25,166 nucleotides of DNA. Origin: a virus. The notes under the pieces were generated by a model, which was not told where the DNA came from, searched no databases, and saw only the letters and a list, made by a program, of their open reading frames with translations. Positions 13,368 through 21,575 of this stretch are shown here, piece after piece. Every line of letters begins with the position of its first letter. The first letter of the stretch is position 1. The translations under genes and the position numbers were made by a program. The stretch covers positions 1-25,166 of IMG/VR virus record IMGVR_UViG_3300046511_000114; one strand, given 5' to 3'.

Positions 13368-14623
13368 AATTCTTTATCATCTCCGAAGGAGGCGACGGCG
13401 CTGGTCTCGCGCTCCGCCTTCAGGACGAAGGCCACGACGTTCGCATCTGGTTCCGCGACGGCGAAGCCGCGAATCGGTGTAAAGGACTCGTCACGGAAGA
13501 CGAAGGCTTCGTTCTCGATCACGATACTGTAATAATCTCCGATTGCACCGGCAGTGGTATCCTATGCGACAGCTACCGCGAAGCGGGGCACCCGCTCGTG
13601 GGCGGCTCCGGTATCGCAGATAAACTGGAGAACGACCGTGAATTTGCCACTCGCGTCTTCAAGGACTCAGGCGTTGAAACGCCGAAGACGAAGTTCTTTG
13701 ACGACTGGGAAGAGGCGCGAGCCTTCGTTGAAACCAGTGAAGAAAAACTTGTTTTCAAACCTGAAGGCGAGCTTTCAGGGGTTGTTCCCTCTTACGTGTC
13801 CGCTGACGCGGAAGACATGCTTGAGATGTTGGAGTTCTATAAGGGGCAACAGTCGAGAACAGTGCCCGCGTTCGCCCTTCAAGAATTTATCGAAGGAACG
13901 TGTGTAAGCAGCGAGGCTTGGTTTTGTGATGATAACTTCGTTCTTCCGTTTAATCACACTATCGAGCGGAAGCAGTTGATGAACGGTGACATCGGGCCGT
14001 CAGGCGGCTGCACTGGAAACGTAGTTTGGTCTTGTGATGATTGTGAGACTTGTCCTATTTGTAGAGCAACGCTCTGGCCTTTACAAGATTTTCTAAGGAG
14101 CATCCACTATGTCGGCCCCATCGACGTCAACGCAGTCGTGGCAGACGATGGAATCTTTGCACTTGAATTTACTCCACGCTTTGGCTACGACGCAACACCT
14201 ACGCTCCTGTGCGCGTTGCTCGCTACTCCTGTCGGTGTATTCCTCGACTCCGTGGCTCGTGGAATCTGTAGAGAAATGCCCCTATTTCCAGGCTTCGCCG
14301 CAGGCGTCCGCGTAACGGTCCCGCCGTGGCCTACGGAGAAGTTTCCGGGGCCGGAGGGTTTACCTCTTCGAGGTATCAAGAACTTTGATAAGTTCTACCC
14401 TTATGATGTAATGAAGGTCGAGGATTCGTTTTTAACCTCTGGTGGTTATGGAATCACTGGAATTGCTCTTGGTACGGGCGACACGATAGACTCAGCGTAC
14501 GCCGAGGCGGGCAAGCTCGCTAAGAAGCTGAAGCTTCCTGACAAGCAGTATCGAACTGACCTTGCTGAGGTCTGCAACAAAGATTTTAGAAAACTGAACG
14601 CGTATGCGAAGGAGCACGCGTAA
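13364..14623 (+). CDS. PurD-like ATP-grasp ligase with four-cysteine insert (419 aa)
   Basis: The protein resembles phosphoribosylamine-glycine ligase (PurD) in layout: an N-terminal Rossmann-like part (MKFFIISEGGDGAGLALRLQ), an ATP-grasp region (KLVFKPEGELSGV; ALQEFIEGTCVSSEAW) and EFTPRFGYDATP (268-279), which matches the EF-x-x-RFGD signature. Near residues 224-233 is an insert, CDDCETCPIC (C-x2-C-x2-C-x2-C), which I do not expect in PurD. ATP-grasp enzymes join a carboxylate to an amine or thiol using ATP. I chose the ATG at 13364, which overlaps the peptidase stop and fits the Rossmann start. The substrate is unknown; purine synthesis, DNA modification or peptide ligation are all possible. 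Confidence 0.75.
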   Translation: MKFFIISEGGDGAGLALRLQDEGHDVRIWFRDGEAANRCKGLVTEDEGFVLDHDTVIISDCTGSGILCDSYREAGHPLVGGSGIADKLENDREFATRVFKDSGVETPKTKFFDDWEEARAFVETSEEKLVFKPEGELSGVVPSYVSADAEDMLEMLEFYKGQQSRTVPAFALQEFIEGTCVSSEAWFCDDNFVLPFNHTIERKQLMNGDIGPSGGCTGNVVWSCDDCETCPICRATLWPLQDFLRSIHYVGPIDVNAVVADDGIFALEFTPRFGYDATPTLLCALLATPVGVFLDSVARGICREMPLFPGFAAGVRVTVPPWPTEKFPGPEGLPLRGIKNFDKFYPYDVMKVEDSFLTSGGYGITGIALGTGDTIDSAYAEAGKLAKKLKLPDKQYRTDLAEVCNKDFRKLNAYAKEHA

Positions 14624-15318
14624 TGGCGTATACAGATGTATGGGATGTTACAGCCCCGCTAGACAGCCAAGCTGCTGCGCAAGGTGCAGCCGATTTTCGG
14701 GCGACGAAGCTCGATGTGATGCAACGCATCGCGTCGTTCGGAGCGGGGCTTCTCGCAGCGAGGCCGACGCCAGAAACTACTGGAGCAACAGCTGACTGGA
14801 CTGGCGTCACGTACCTAGCAACGGACACTCGACAACTGTTTCGTTGGGACGGTACAGCTTGGGTTGACATTTCTGCCGATACACCGACAGGTGCACCAAT
14901 ACCGACACTAACACAAAAACAAGGTAGTGCAGGTGGTTCTTATACTACGTCGAGTAATACTCCAGTAGATGTTGATGCTGTTAATTTAGCTTATACGGTA
15001 AATATTCCTGTTGGTTGGAAACTCTTAATTGCTGCTTCTGGTTCGTTTTTATCATTGGGTAGTGCATTCACAGAATTTTTGGTGTCTTTATTCGATACAG
15101 CACCTGCTGTGACACTTATCAAACAAGGTGCACAGTCAAGTACTTCTGGTGCTGGTCAACCACAAGGAGCATTCGCGCTTAATTGGGTTATCACTGGTGA
15201 TGGGCTTTCGCACACTGTGAAGCTACAATTTAATAGATCGGGTAGTGGTGCTTGCAGTATTCAAAATAGTGCCGGTGATTTTCCAGTTATGACGTTTGTT
15301 TTGACTCCGTCTAATTAA
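14623..15318 (+). CDS. Appendage/adhesin-type protein (231 aa)
   Basis: Residues 1-50 are helical (PLDSQAAAQGAADFRATKLD). A short repeat-like stretch follows (YLATDTRQLFRWDGTAWVDI), typical of phage fibre linkers. From about residue 90 a beta-rich C-terminal domain begins (VDVDAVNLAYTVNIPVGWKL), similar in style to phage receptor-binding jelly-roll domains. The DNA of this last domain (from about 14,900) is clearly more AT-rich than the rest, suggesting a swapped module. The start overlaps the previous stop (TAATG). Its role as fibre or tail-hub accessory is inferred. Confidence 0.5.
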   Translation: MAYTDVWDVTAPLDSQAAAQGAADFRATKLDVMQRIASFGAGLLAARPTPETTGATADWTGVTYLATDTRQLFRWDGTAWVDISADTPTGAPIPTLTQKQGSAGGSYTTSSNTPVDVDAVNLAYTVNIPVGWKLLIAASGSFLSLGSAFTEFLVSLFDTAPAVTLIKQGAQSSTSGAGQPQGAFALNWVITGDGLSHTVKLQFNRSGSGACSIQNSAGDFPVMTFVLTPSN

Positions 15319-15319
15319 A

Positions 15320-16924
15320 ATGCCCGCTTTCATCGACAGAGCGCAGCAGAACACTTCTGAAGAACTCGACGAGTTCAGCAACGCTGGTCCGTTCGGCGGT
15401 GTGCAAGCTGAAGTTCCACAGGATCAAGTCGAGCAATTTGGGCAACTCGACGTGTTGAATATGCTTCTCTACAATAGCATAGCTCTAACACGTCCTAGTT
15501 TCACTATTCTACCCGCGTTCCCCGCTCCGACGAACGAGCAAGTTACTGGGATCGCTGATTTCTACACTAGCGCCGCTGCGCGTCTTCAAGTAGTAATGAC
15601 GCTGACGCGTTTATTACTGTGGGATAGTACGACACAGACTTTCACGAATATACCACCTGTGGCTACGCCTTTAGCCGGCGGCTCCGCCGATTTATTCACG
15701 TGGGCTGTGGTTAACAACATTCTGTGCTTCTGTCAAGGTGTGAATAACATCCAAGCGTGGGATGGGATCACGGCAACGTTCGACGCAGTCAGCGCGAATG
15801 CGAAGCCTGCGAAGTACTTAATGGAGCTAGAGACTCACCTTGTTGCTGCGTACACGATCGAAACTGCTGTTCCACATACGCAACGCGTACGCTGGAGCGG
15901 CTCTGGTGATCCTACGGATTGGACGTCTCCGTCTTCGGGTATTAACGACATTCTTGGAGACCTTGGTCCGATCACTGGTGCGGTTAAAATCTTTCAATCA
16001 GGCTATATCTTCCACCAGTGGGGAATCACACAAATGATTCCGACAGGAATCGGGACTGATCCTTTTCGCTTTGTCCCGCTCACAACGCGAGCGCGTGGGA
16101 ACACAGTTCCGTACTCACTCGCTGCCGCAGGTGAGGAGTTCGCTTGTTACGTCGGGAAAGATAACATCTATAAGTTCGATGGTACGAATAGCGAACCAAT
16201 CGGTGATCATCCGATTCAGGGGAATAAACGAGTTGGTGCGACGACTCGTATCTTTGCCGATTTGAAGAAGTGTAATCCTGCTATCGTTTCTGGTTACGTC
16301 AGTGACACGATCAACGGACAGGTCTTCCCCGCGTACTGGCTCGTGATCCCTGGTGTAGCCGTGTGGGTCTACGGTCTCGACGAGCAGAGCTGGACGAGGC
16401 TTACGTATGCACAAACGTTGTCTATAATCGGTCGCTTCTTCTTGAACAACATCGTAACGTGGGCTGACCTTGTTGGAACATGGGCTGCGCAGACGCTCGC
16501 GTGGGATGAGTTTCCAGGCGTTAACCCACTCGATGACATGCTACTTGCGTTCGTGAGTGCGGGGAACGGAGTTCTCGACTTCACCAGCGTAAGCGAGCAA
16601 GCTTGGTCGATGAGTGGTGTTTTCCTAATGGGTGACGTTCGTCACTCGAAGACAGTTCAGAAGTTTCGTATTTGCATCCAAGATAATCACCCGGTCACTT
16701 TTACCATCTCTCTGACGAATCAGTTTGGTACTACCGTGTCGGAGACAATCACGATGGGTACTGGAAGTGGTTTGGTTATCTCACAAGTGCTTTCGCTTAA
16801 GATTACTGGCATTAGAATTTATTGGTCGATTAGCGGAGCTGCGGGGCAGGAGATAACGCTCGTCGAGTTCGCGCCTATGTTTAAGACCGCCGGTGAGCAG
16901 CGCGGTGGGACGGTGGATGCGTAG
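15320..16924 (+). CDS. Tail hub / DNA-stabilisation-like beta-propeller protein (534 aa)
   Basis: The protein has blade-like repeats: FTWAVVNNILCFCQGVNNIQ-AWDG, HLVAAYTIE, RVRWSGSGDPTDWTSPSSG and ACYVGKDNIYKFDGT. This style is typical of hub proteins such as P22 gp10, which closes the channel below the portal adaptor. The assignment is by style only. Residues 440-534 form a C-terminal beta domain (FTISLTNQFGTTVSETITMG). The lack of a ribosome site and the one-base gap before the ATG suggest coupled translation. It would form the short-tail hub with the adaptor encoded at 20841. Confidence 0.65.
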   Translation: MPAFIDRAQQNTSEELDEFSNAGPFGGVQAEVPQDQVEQFGQLDVLNMLLYNSIALTRPSFTILPAFPAPTNEQVTGIADFYTSAAARLQVVMTLTRLLLWDSTTQTFTNIPPVATPLAGGSADLFTWAVVNNILCFCQGVNNIQAWDGITATFDAVSANAKPAKYLMELETHLVAAYTIETAVPHTQRVRWSGSGDPTDWTSPSSGINDILGDLGPITGAVKIFQSGYIFHQWGITQMIPTGIGTDPFRFVPLTTRARGNTVPYSLAAAGEEFACYVGKDNIYKFDGTNSEPIGDHPIQGNKRVGATTRIFADLKKCNPAIVSGYVSDTINGQVFPAYWLVIPGVAVWVYGLDEQSWTRLTYAQTLSIIGRFFLNNIVTWADLVGTWAAQTLAWDEFPGVNPLDDMLLAFVSAGNGVLDFTSVSEQAWSMSGVFLMGDVRHSKTVQKFRICIQDNHPVTFTISLTNQFGTTVSETITMGTGSGLVISQVLSLKITGIRIYWSISGAAGQEITLVEFAPMFKTAGEQRGGTVDA

Positions 16925-16926
16925 TT

Positions 16927-17289
16927 ATGCCACACGCTCTGTATACACTCGATTTTACACCTAAGCAGCCACCTGAACTAGTTGGCTACTCGAAGATGAT
17001 TCGTAAGTTGTACGAGCAACTAGTTCGGATCGTGAACGGGCAACTGTCGTTTGGAAATGGTAGCACGCCTGATAACATCGCTGGCGTGTGGGCGCATGTG
17101 CCTGATACTGGCACAGCCAATACTGATTTCACGATCACCCACAACTTGTTATACTTACCACAAGGGTGGCTTTTAGTGAGTCAGACGAAAGCTGGTGTGC
17201 TTTACCTTGGTAGCGTCGCTGCAACGAAGACACAAATTACTCTTCGGTGTAGCGTAGCAAATGATGACATTTTGATTTTCATTATTTAG
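16927..17289 (+). CDS. Small structural protein (120 aa)
   Basis: An N-terminal helix (MIRKLYEQLVRIVNGQLSFG) leads to a beta-rich region (DTGTANTDFTITHNLLYLPQ, then GWLLVSQTKAGVLYLGSVAA) resembling C-terminal fibre domains found in many phage genomes. The sequence FTITHNLLYLPQGW is like the F-x-V-x-H-x-L-x-x-x-P pattern of small tail-appendage proteins. The start follows GGTGGATG. It probably belongs with the tail hub or fibres. A palindrome (17291-17309) starts two bases after its stop. Confidence 0.6.
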   Translation: MPHALYTLDFTPKQPPELVGYSKMIRKLYEQLVRIVNGQLSFGNGSTPDNIAGVWAHVPDTGTANTDFTITHNLLYLPQGWLLVSQTKAGVLYLGSVAATKTQITLRCSVANDDILIFII

Positions 17290-17290
17290 T

Positions 17291-17309
17291 TCGTTCCATA
17301 ATGGAACGA
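17291..17309. promoter_or_regulatory. Palindrome, TTCCATTATGGAA family, copy 2
   Basis: TCGTTCCAT, centre A, ATGGAACGA is a perfect 9-bp inverted repeat in the 37-base gap between two structural genes. Its 13-base core is the reverse complement of the copy at 1402-1414. There is no T-run after it. Confidence 0.45.
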
Positions 17310-17326
17310 TCTGACGGAGGCTTCAC

Positions 17327-17593
17327 ATGGCGAATGTTCTTACAGGTCGACAGCTCTTTGCGGATACTACGGGAGTACTATTCCAAACGCCTGTTAAGAT
17401 TCTCTCGATTATTTATAGCGACGGCCTCGTTCAGGGTCACCAGGCTAACTTGACGGACTCGACAGCCCGCCCTGTGTGGCAAGGAATTATGGGCGCTGAC
17501 CTTGAGGCTGAGGACTCGGGTAAAATAGGGTGGGCACAAGGGCTTACGCTTGCGAGGATCGACTCGGGTAACGTGATCGTCTACATAGAATAA
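17327..17593 (+). CDS. Small structural protein (88 aa)
   Basis: The sequence is beta-rich (VLTGRQLFADTTGVLFQTPV, then KILSIIYSDGLVQGHQAN) and ends with VIVYIE. I associate this pattern with short proteins of unknown function found near phage appendage genes. The GGAGG site precedes the ATG at 17327. No catalytic motif, signal peptide or membrane segment is visible. It probably contributes to the tail or appendage; this rests on location and style. Confidence 0.55.
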   Translation: MANVLTGRQLFADTTGVLFQTPVKILSIIYSDGLVQGHQANLTDSTARPVWQGIMGADLEAEDSGKIGWAQGLTLARIDSGNVIVYIE

Positions 17594-17604
17594 GGGGCAC
17601 TGAC

Positions 17605-20229
17605 GTGAAAAAATTTATCTTAGCGTTAGTTTTAGCTTTGCTCGCAAGCGTAAGCGCGCAAGCGCAGCAACCGCAGGCTCGTTTCGTCTACACTAACTCA
17701 GCTATAGGCGCAAGCCCCGGCGTGCTCGAAATCGGTTCTGGCGTTCAGTTTCATCAACTTACGTGGAACGTAAGTGGGTCGGTTCCGACGTGCCAAGTGC
17801 AGCTTGACCAGTCTGCTGATAATTTAACTTGGTCAAGTCAAATCATTGCTGCGCAGACTTGTACGAGTAACGGCTTAAGTGCTGTAAGCACAGCTACGAC
17901 AGCGAACTATGTTCGTATTAACATAGTAACGAAGAGCGGAGCTGGGACGGTTACTGTAACGTACCTTGGGTATACGTCAAACCCAGGTGGAGGTGGCGGC
18001 TCCATCGGCGGAACCATCGCAGCAACACAAGTTGCCTTTGGGTCGGCAGCCAATACAATTGCTGGCGATCCGAATTTGACGTGGGACAACACTGTAAGCC
18101 ACTTAGATGTATTCTGCGATCCGACTACGGAAATGGACGGCTGCGCCAATGTTGCCAATAGCGGAACGATTGGGGCTGCAACAGCGTCGCAATTCGCGTT
18201 TCAAAGCAACAGTTTCATCACTCTAAACTCACCGAATACCAATGCCAGTCAATTTACTAGCTATTTCGGAGGAATATCAGGACTAGGCAGCGGCACATTT
18301 TCCGGCAACTTGGTCGGAGTTGATGGCTCTGCTCTTTATTCCGGCACTGGAACTGTAGCCAATCTTATCGGGGTGGCTGCGGCACCAGGGTCAAATAGCG
18401 GCGGCGGTACAGTCACTAACAACTACGGTATCTACGGAGGCGATCAGCACGGCGTCGGAGGAACGCTCAACGCAGCCTTCTTTGCCCCGAATCAAGGCAC
18501 CGGAACGAAAGACTTTGCATACTATTCGGCTGGTGGGAAAAGTCAATTAGATAAACTAAATGTGGCCTCCTTTACGCCCACAGGAACAATCTATGCAGCT
18601 TCTCCGAAGTACAACTTGCCCGCTACTGGATACAAATACTGCCTCGCAAGCTGGACGAATACTAGTCAGATCGTCACCATCGACGCCACAGAGTTTCCTT
18701 TTGCCGCGAACATGGTCGGATGGCTTGTTTTCGGTGTGCCGTTCAAATGCCAAGGCACCCTTGGAAACGCTGGGGTAGCGAATACCATTCCAGTCGGAAC
18801 GATTACTTCCGTCGATAGCGCCACGCAGATTCATGTGTCGTTGGCTGCTACCGGAACATGCACTTCCGGCGCTGGCAATTCCTGCCAGTTGGTCATAGCG
18901 CCTGCGGACTCGGCTGCTGCCTTAAACTCGGCCTGGGCCGATACTCTAGCAACCGGAACCTGCGGGACTTTGGTTCTGCCTCAAGGACTTTATTGGGTGA
19001 GTACCGCAATCACGGTAGCAGAAACGCGCTGCGGTATCGGTGGCAGTTCGGTGAACTCTTCCACTACTTTTGACGGCGCAAGCGTGATCGGGCAAGGGAT
19101 GTCCTCGACAATTCTAGTCCCTCCTCCTAGTTTCGATGGTGCAAGCTGTGTGACCCCATCGAATGCCTGTTTTTTCGGGAATAGTTCTTCCAACGGCATC
19201 CAGCTTGAGAAATTCACGATCTACGGCGCTGGATTCGGGACGGTTTTAAACGGAGCCGGAAAAATCGGAATCAATCTTCTGTATACCTCGACGATCAGAG
19301 ACGTGTCGATCTCCTATTGGGGAAACAGCGGCTCGAATACTTTCATCGGTCTTCAAACGCAAGCCGGGGTCGGAACGAACGTAACGGTGACAAACTTCCT
19401 GAATTACAACGGCGGCGGTACGCCATGCAAGTTTCTGACTTATACGACAGTAGTGAACTCGACATGCTTTAGTTTCCTGTCCACCGTTATCCTTCCGGGT
19501 GCCGCTACTTCCGTCACTTCGACAGGATCATTCTTCGGCAGCGGTTCGGGCGGTTCATTTGCAGTAATCGGACCCACGCAAGCGGGAAGCCGATGGATTT
19601 CCACAGGGGATCAATTCATCTGCGGATCAGGTCGAATCTGCATTGAGGCTGGTGGTGGGCTGACCTCCCTAAACGGCGCTATCGTGGGTGGTGGAGCATC
19701 GGCTATCACAATGAGCAATGGCGGCGCTGCTGGTCACGCATCAGTTCAGAACTCGAATCTGACAGGCCTAACAAACGCCATCACGGGCGGCGTTGCCGGA
19801 TCGACCTACAGCGATCAATGCGGCAATGTCTATTCCGGCGCACTCGTAATGACTAACATCCAGTCGATTATGAATTGCTCGGTCGCAAGTGATACGCAGC
19901 TTGCTTTGGCGGCAGGCCAAACGGCAAAGACTGTGTTTACTGTGGGAGTCAATACGGCCCTGTTTCGAGCGCATCTATCGGTAGAATGCACGACAACATC
20001 AGCGGGAGCTACGGTAACGCCCTCCATTCTTTACACGGATACCTCAGGCACGGCGCAGACAATAACAGGGACGGCAGCTACGTGCACGGCCTTGAATGCA
20101 GGAAGCAACACAAGCCAGGACGTGACTTTCCGAGCCAAGAACGCTACGACGATTCAATATCAGACAGTCATAGCCAACACGCCGACTTACGATGTCAGCG
20201 TCATGGTCGAACAGTTGAGTCTGAACTAA
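17605..20229 (+). CDS. Large spike with pectate-lyase-like domain and Sec signal peptide (874 aa)
   Basis: Probable tail spike or depolymerase that binds or cuts surface polysaccharide. Residues 1-20 (MKKFILALVLALLASVSAQA) form a classic Sec signal with an AxA cleavage site before QQP. Residues 30-125 form a beta-sandwich-like region. A Gly-rich linker near residues 130-137 precedes a long beta-rich part. From about 430, LNSAWADTLATGTCGTLVLP-QGLYWVS resembles the start of pectate-lyase-type helices, with further Gly/Ser/Asn rungs to about 750. The last 110 residues form a beta domain ending VMVEQLSLN. Catalytic acids cannot be named. The start is GTG at 17605 with AAGGGG upstream. A secreted host-derived enzyme is an alternative. 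Confidence 0.7.
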   Translation: MKKFILALVLALLASVSAQAQQPQARFVYTNSAIGASPGVLEIGSGVQFHQLTWNVSGSVPTCQVQLDQSADNLTWSSQIIAAQTCTSNGLSAVSTATTANYVRINIVTKSGAGTVTVTYLGYTSNPGGGGGSIGGTIAATQVAFGSAANTIAGDPNLTWDNTVSHLDVFCDPTTEMDGCANVANSGTIGAATASQFAFQSNSFITLNSPNTNASQFTSYFGGISGLGSGTFSGNLVGVDGSALYSGTGTVANLIGVAAAPGSNSGGGTVTNNYGIYGGDQHGVGGTLNAAFFAPNQGTGTKDFAYYSAGGKSQLDKLNVASFTPTGTIYAASPKYNLPATGYKYCLASWTNTSQIVTIDATEFPFAANMVGWLVFGVPFKCQGTLGNAGVANTIPVGTITSVDSATQIHVSLAATGTCTSGAGNSCQLVIAPADSAAALNSAWADTLATGTCGTLVLPQGLYWVSTAITVAETRCGIGGSSVNSSTTFDGASVIGQGMSSTILVPPPSFDGASCVTPSNACFFGNSSSNGIQLEKFTIYGAGFGTVLNGAGKIGINLLYTSTIRDVSISYWGNSGSNTFIGLQTQAGVGTNVTVTNFLNYNGGGTPCKFLTYTTVVNSTCFSFLSTVILPGAATSVTSTGSFFGSGSGGSFAVIGPTQAGSRWISTGDQFICGSGRICIEAGGGLTSLNGAIVGGGASAITMSNGGAAGHASVQNSNLTGLTNAITGGVAGSTYSDQCGNVYSGALVMTNIQSIMNCSVASDTQLALAAGQTAKTVFTVGVNTALFRAHLSVECTTTSAGATVTPSILYTDTSGTAQTITGTAATCTALNAGSNTSQDVTFRAKNATTIQYQTVIANTPTYDVSVMVEQLSLN

Positions 20230-20230
20230 C

Positions 20231-20821
20231 ATGAAAAAGAATCTACAACTCGCCGCGTTCCTGATGGTAGGAGTTCTCGTTGGTAATCTTTTGGGTGGAT
20301 TCGTTCACGCACAGACTTATCTAACTGCTGCCGAAGTTCCGCGTGGCACGATTCTACTGATGTCAACAGCATGTCCAGGTGGGTATGTAGAAGTAACTGC
20401 ACTCAATGGGGCGATGCCACTTGGCACGATAGCCGCGAATAATGATGTCGGCACAACCGGTGGAACGAACACGATCACGCCGACCGTGGCGAGCTTGACA
20501 GCGGCAGCGCAAACCGTGAACTCACTGACCGCAGCAGCGCAAGGCTTTACCGGAGATCCAACGACGGTTCCGGCCTTGGGTGCGGGAACGCTCGCTGATT
20601 CAACTTCCGGCAGTACGCATAAGTTATTCACATCATCCGCATCGGGTGTATCGGCTGCAACACTAACAGGATCGACTGCCGCCGGGACATTGACGCCTCT
20701 TGGTCACAACGCTAATTCGGCAGTAACGGGGACAATGAATTCATCGGCAGTAACAGGCACATTGAACAGTTTCGACAATCGCCCGGCATATGTGAAGGTG
20801 ATATTTTGCCAAAAGTCATGA
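20231..20821 (+). CDS. Tail-collar-domain protein with Sec signal peptide (196 aa)
   Basis: Residues 1-27 (MKKNLQLAAFLMVGVLVGNL, then LGGFVHA) look like a signal peptide, with cleavage after VHA. Residues 38-60 (VPRGTILLMSTACPGGYVEV, then TALNGA) resemble the start of the phage tail-collar fold, and FDNRPAYVKVIFCQKS resembles its end. Between them is low-complexity repeat: SLTAAAQTVN with SLTAAAQGF, and SAVTGTMNS with SAVTGTLNS. It starts one base after the spike stop. It may be a second tail-fibre or collar protein, possibly swapped as a unit with the spike. The signal peptide is unusual for this family. Confidence 0.65.
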   Translation: MKKNLQLAAFLMVGVLVGNLLGGFVHAQTYLTAAEVPRGTILLMSTACPGGYVEVTALNGAMPLGTIAANNDVGTTGGTNTITPTVASLTAAAQTVNSLTAAAQGFTGDPTTVPALGAGTLADSTSGSTHKLFTSSASGVSAATLTGSTAAGTLTPLGHNANSAVTGTMNSSAVTGTLNSFDNRPAYVKVIFCQKS

Positions 20822-20840
20822 ATCCCTGGTCGAGGTTACA

Positions 20841-21566
20841 GTGGCTTACACATTTAGTTCGATTGAGCAAGAAGTCTTAATTCGTATGGAGAATCGTGTT
20901 GAAGACACGTCTCGTGCAGATATTTGGCTGCGTGATTCTCTGCTCGAAATGACTTCTGATCCTAAGTTACGCGATGAGTTCGATGAACTCGAAGTCATTG
21001 GACCTACGTTTAATTTAACAGGTGGAGCGCAGGGTGTCTCCGTTCAGGAATATCCTTTTTCGAGTCTGCTCTCACCAGGTGTTTATAACACGTCCACGTT
21101 AAGCTTGCTCATTTGGACTGATCCTCCGCAGAACACTAATCGTTGGAGCGTAGCTGCTACTAATTATCAAGACGCAGACCAGATAACTCCGTTCCCCGGT
21201 TTGCCAGTTAAGTGGTATCGCTACGGCGATAGCATCGGTTTCGTGCCTACACCTGATTTGAACTATCAAGTGCAAGCACGTATTTATAAACAACATCCGA
21301 TTAATGACGCGAATTTACCTGCTACTGTCGTACTAATCGCAGATGATTGGCGAGAGGTTCTAATCCTTGCTGCGGTTATACGCGGGTACATAGAGCTTGG
21401 TGAGTTCGAAAAAGCAGCAAAGCTTAAGATTCTCTTGTACGGTGATCCTGACAAACCAGATGAGCCGGGGCTTATGTATAAGAGGAAGAAACGCCGCGAC
21501 AAAGAAATGTGGCGACGTCAGCAAGCTTTGTCTCCGCGAGTGCGTCGGTACTCGAAGTCATACTAG
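20841..21566 (+). CDS. Head-tail adaptor protein (241 aa)
   Basis: The protein resembles the adaptor under the portal of short-tailed phages (SU10-like or P22 gp4-like). Helical N-terminus (FSSIEQEVLIRMENRVED, then IWLRDSLLEMTSDP), a central beta part (RYGDSIGFVPTPDLNYQVQA, RIYKQHPINDANLPATVVLI) and a helical LILAAVIRGYIELGEFEKAA before a basic tail (KRKKRRDKEMWRRQQALSPR). The start is GTG at 20841 after GAGGTT. It may bridge portal and hub, and the basic tail could contact DNA. Its location after the spike genes rather than next to the portal is a little unusual. Confidence 0.65.
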   Translation: MAYTFSSIEQEVLIRMENRVEDTSRADIWLRDSLLEMTSDPKLRDEFDELEVIGPTFNLTGGAQGVSVQEYPFSSLLSPGVYNTSTLSLLIWTDPPQNTNRWSVAATNYQDADQITPFPGLPVKWYRYGDSIGFVPTPDLNYQVQARIYKQHPINDANLPATVVLIADDWREVLILAAVIRGYIELGEFEKAAKLKILLYGDPDKPDEPGLMYKRKKRRDKEMWRRQQALSPRVRRYSKSY

Positions 21567-21575
21567 AGGTGAAAA

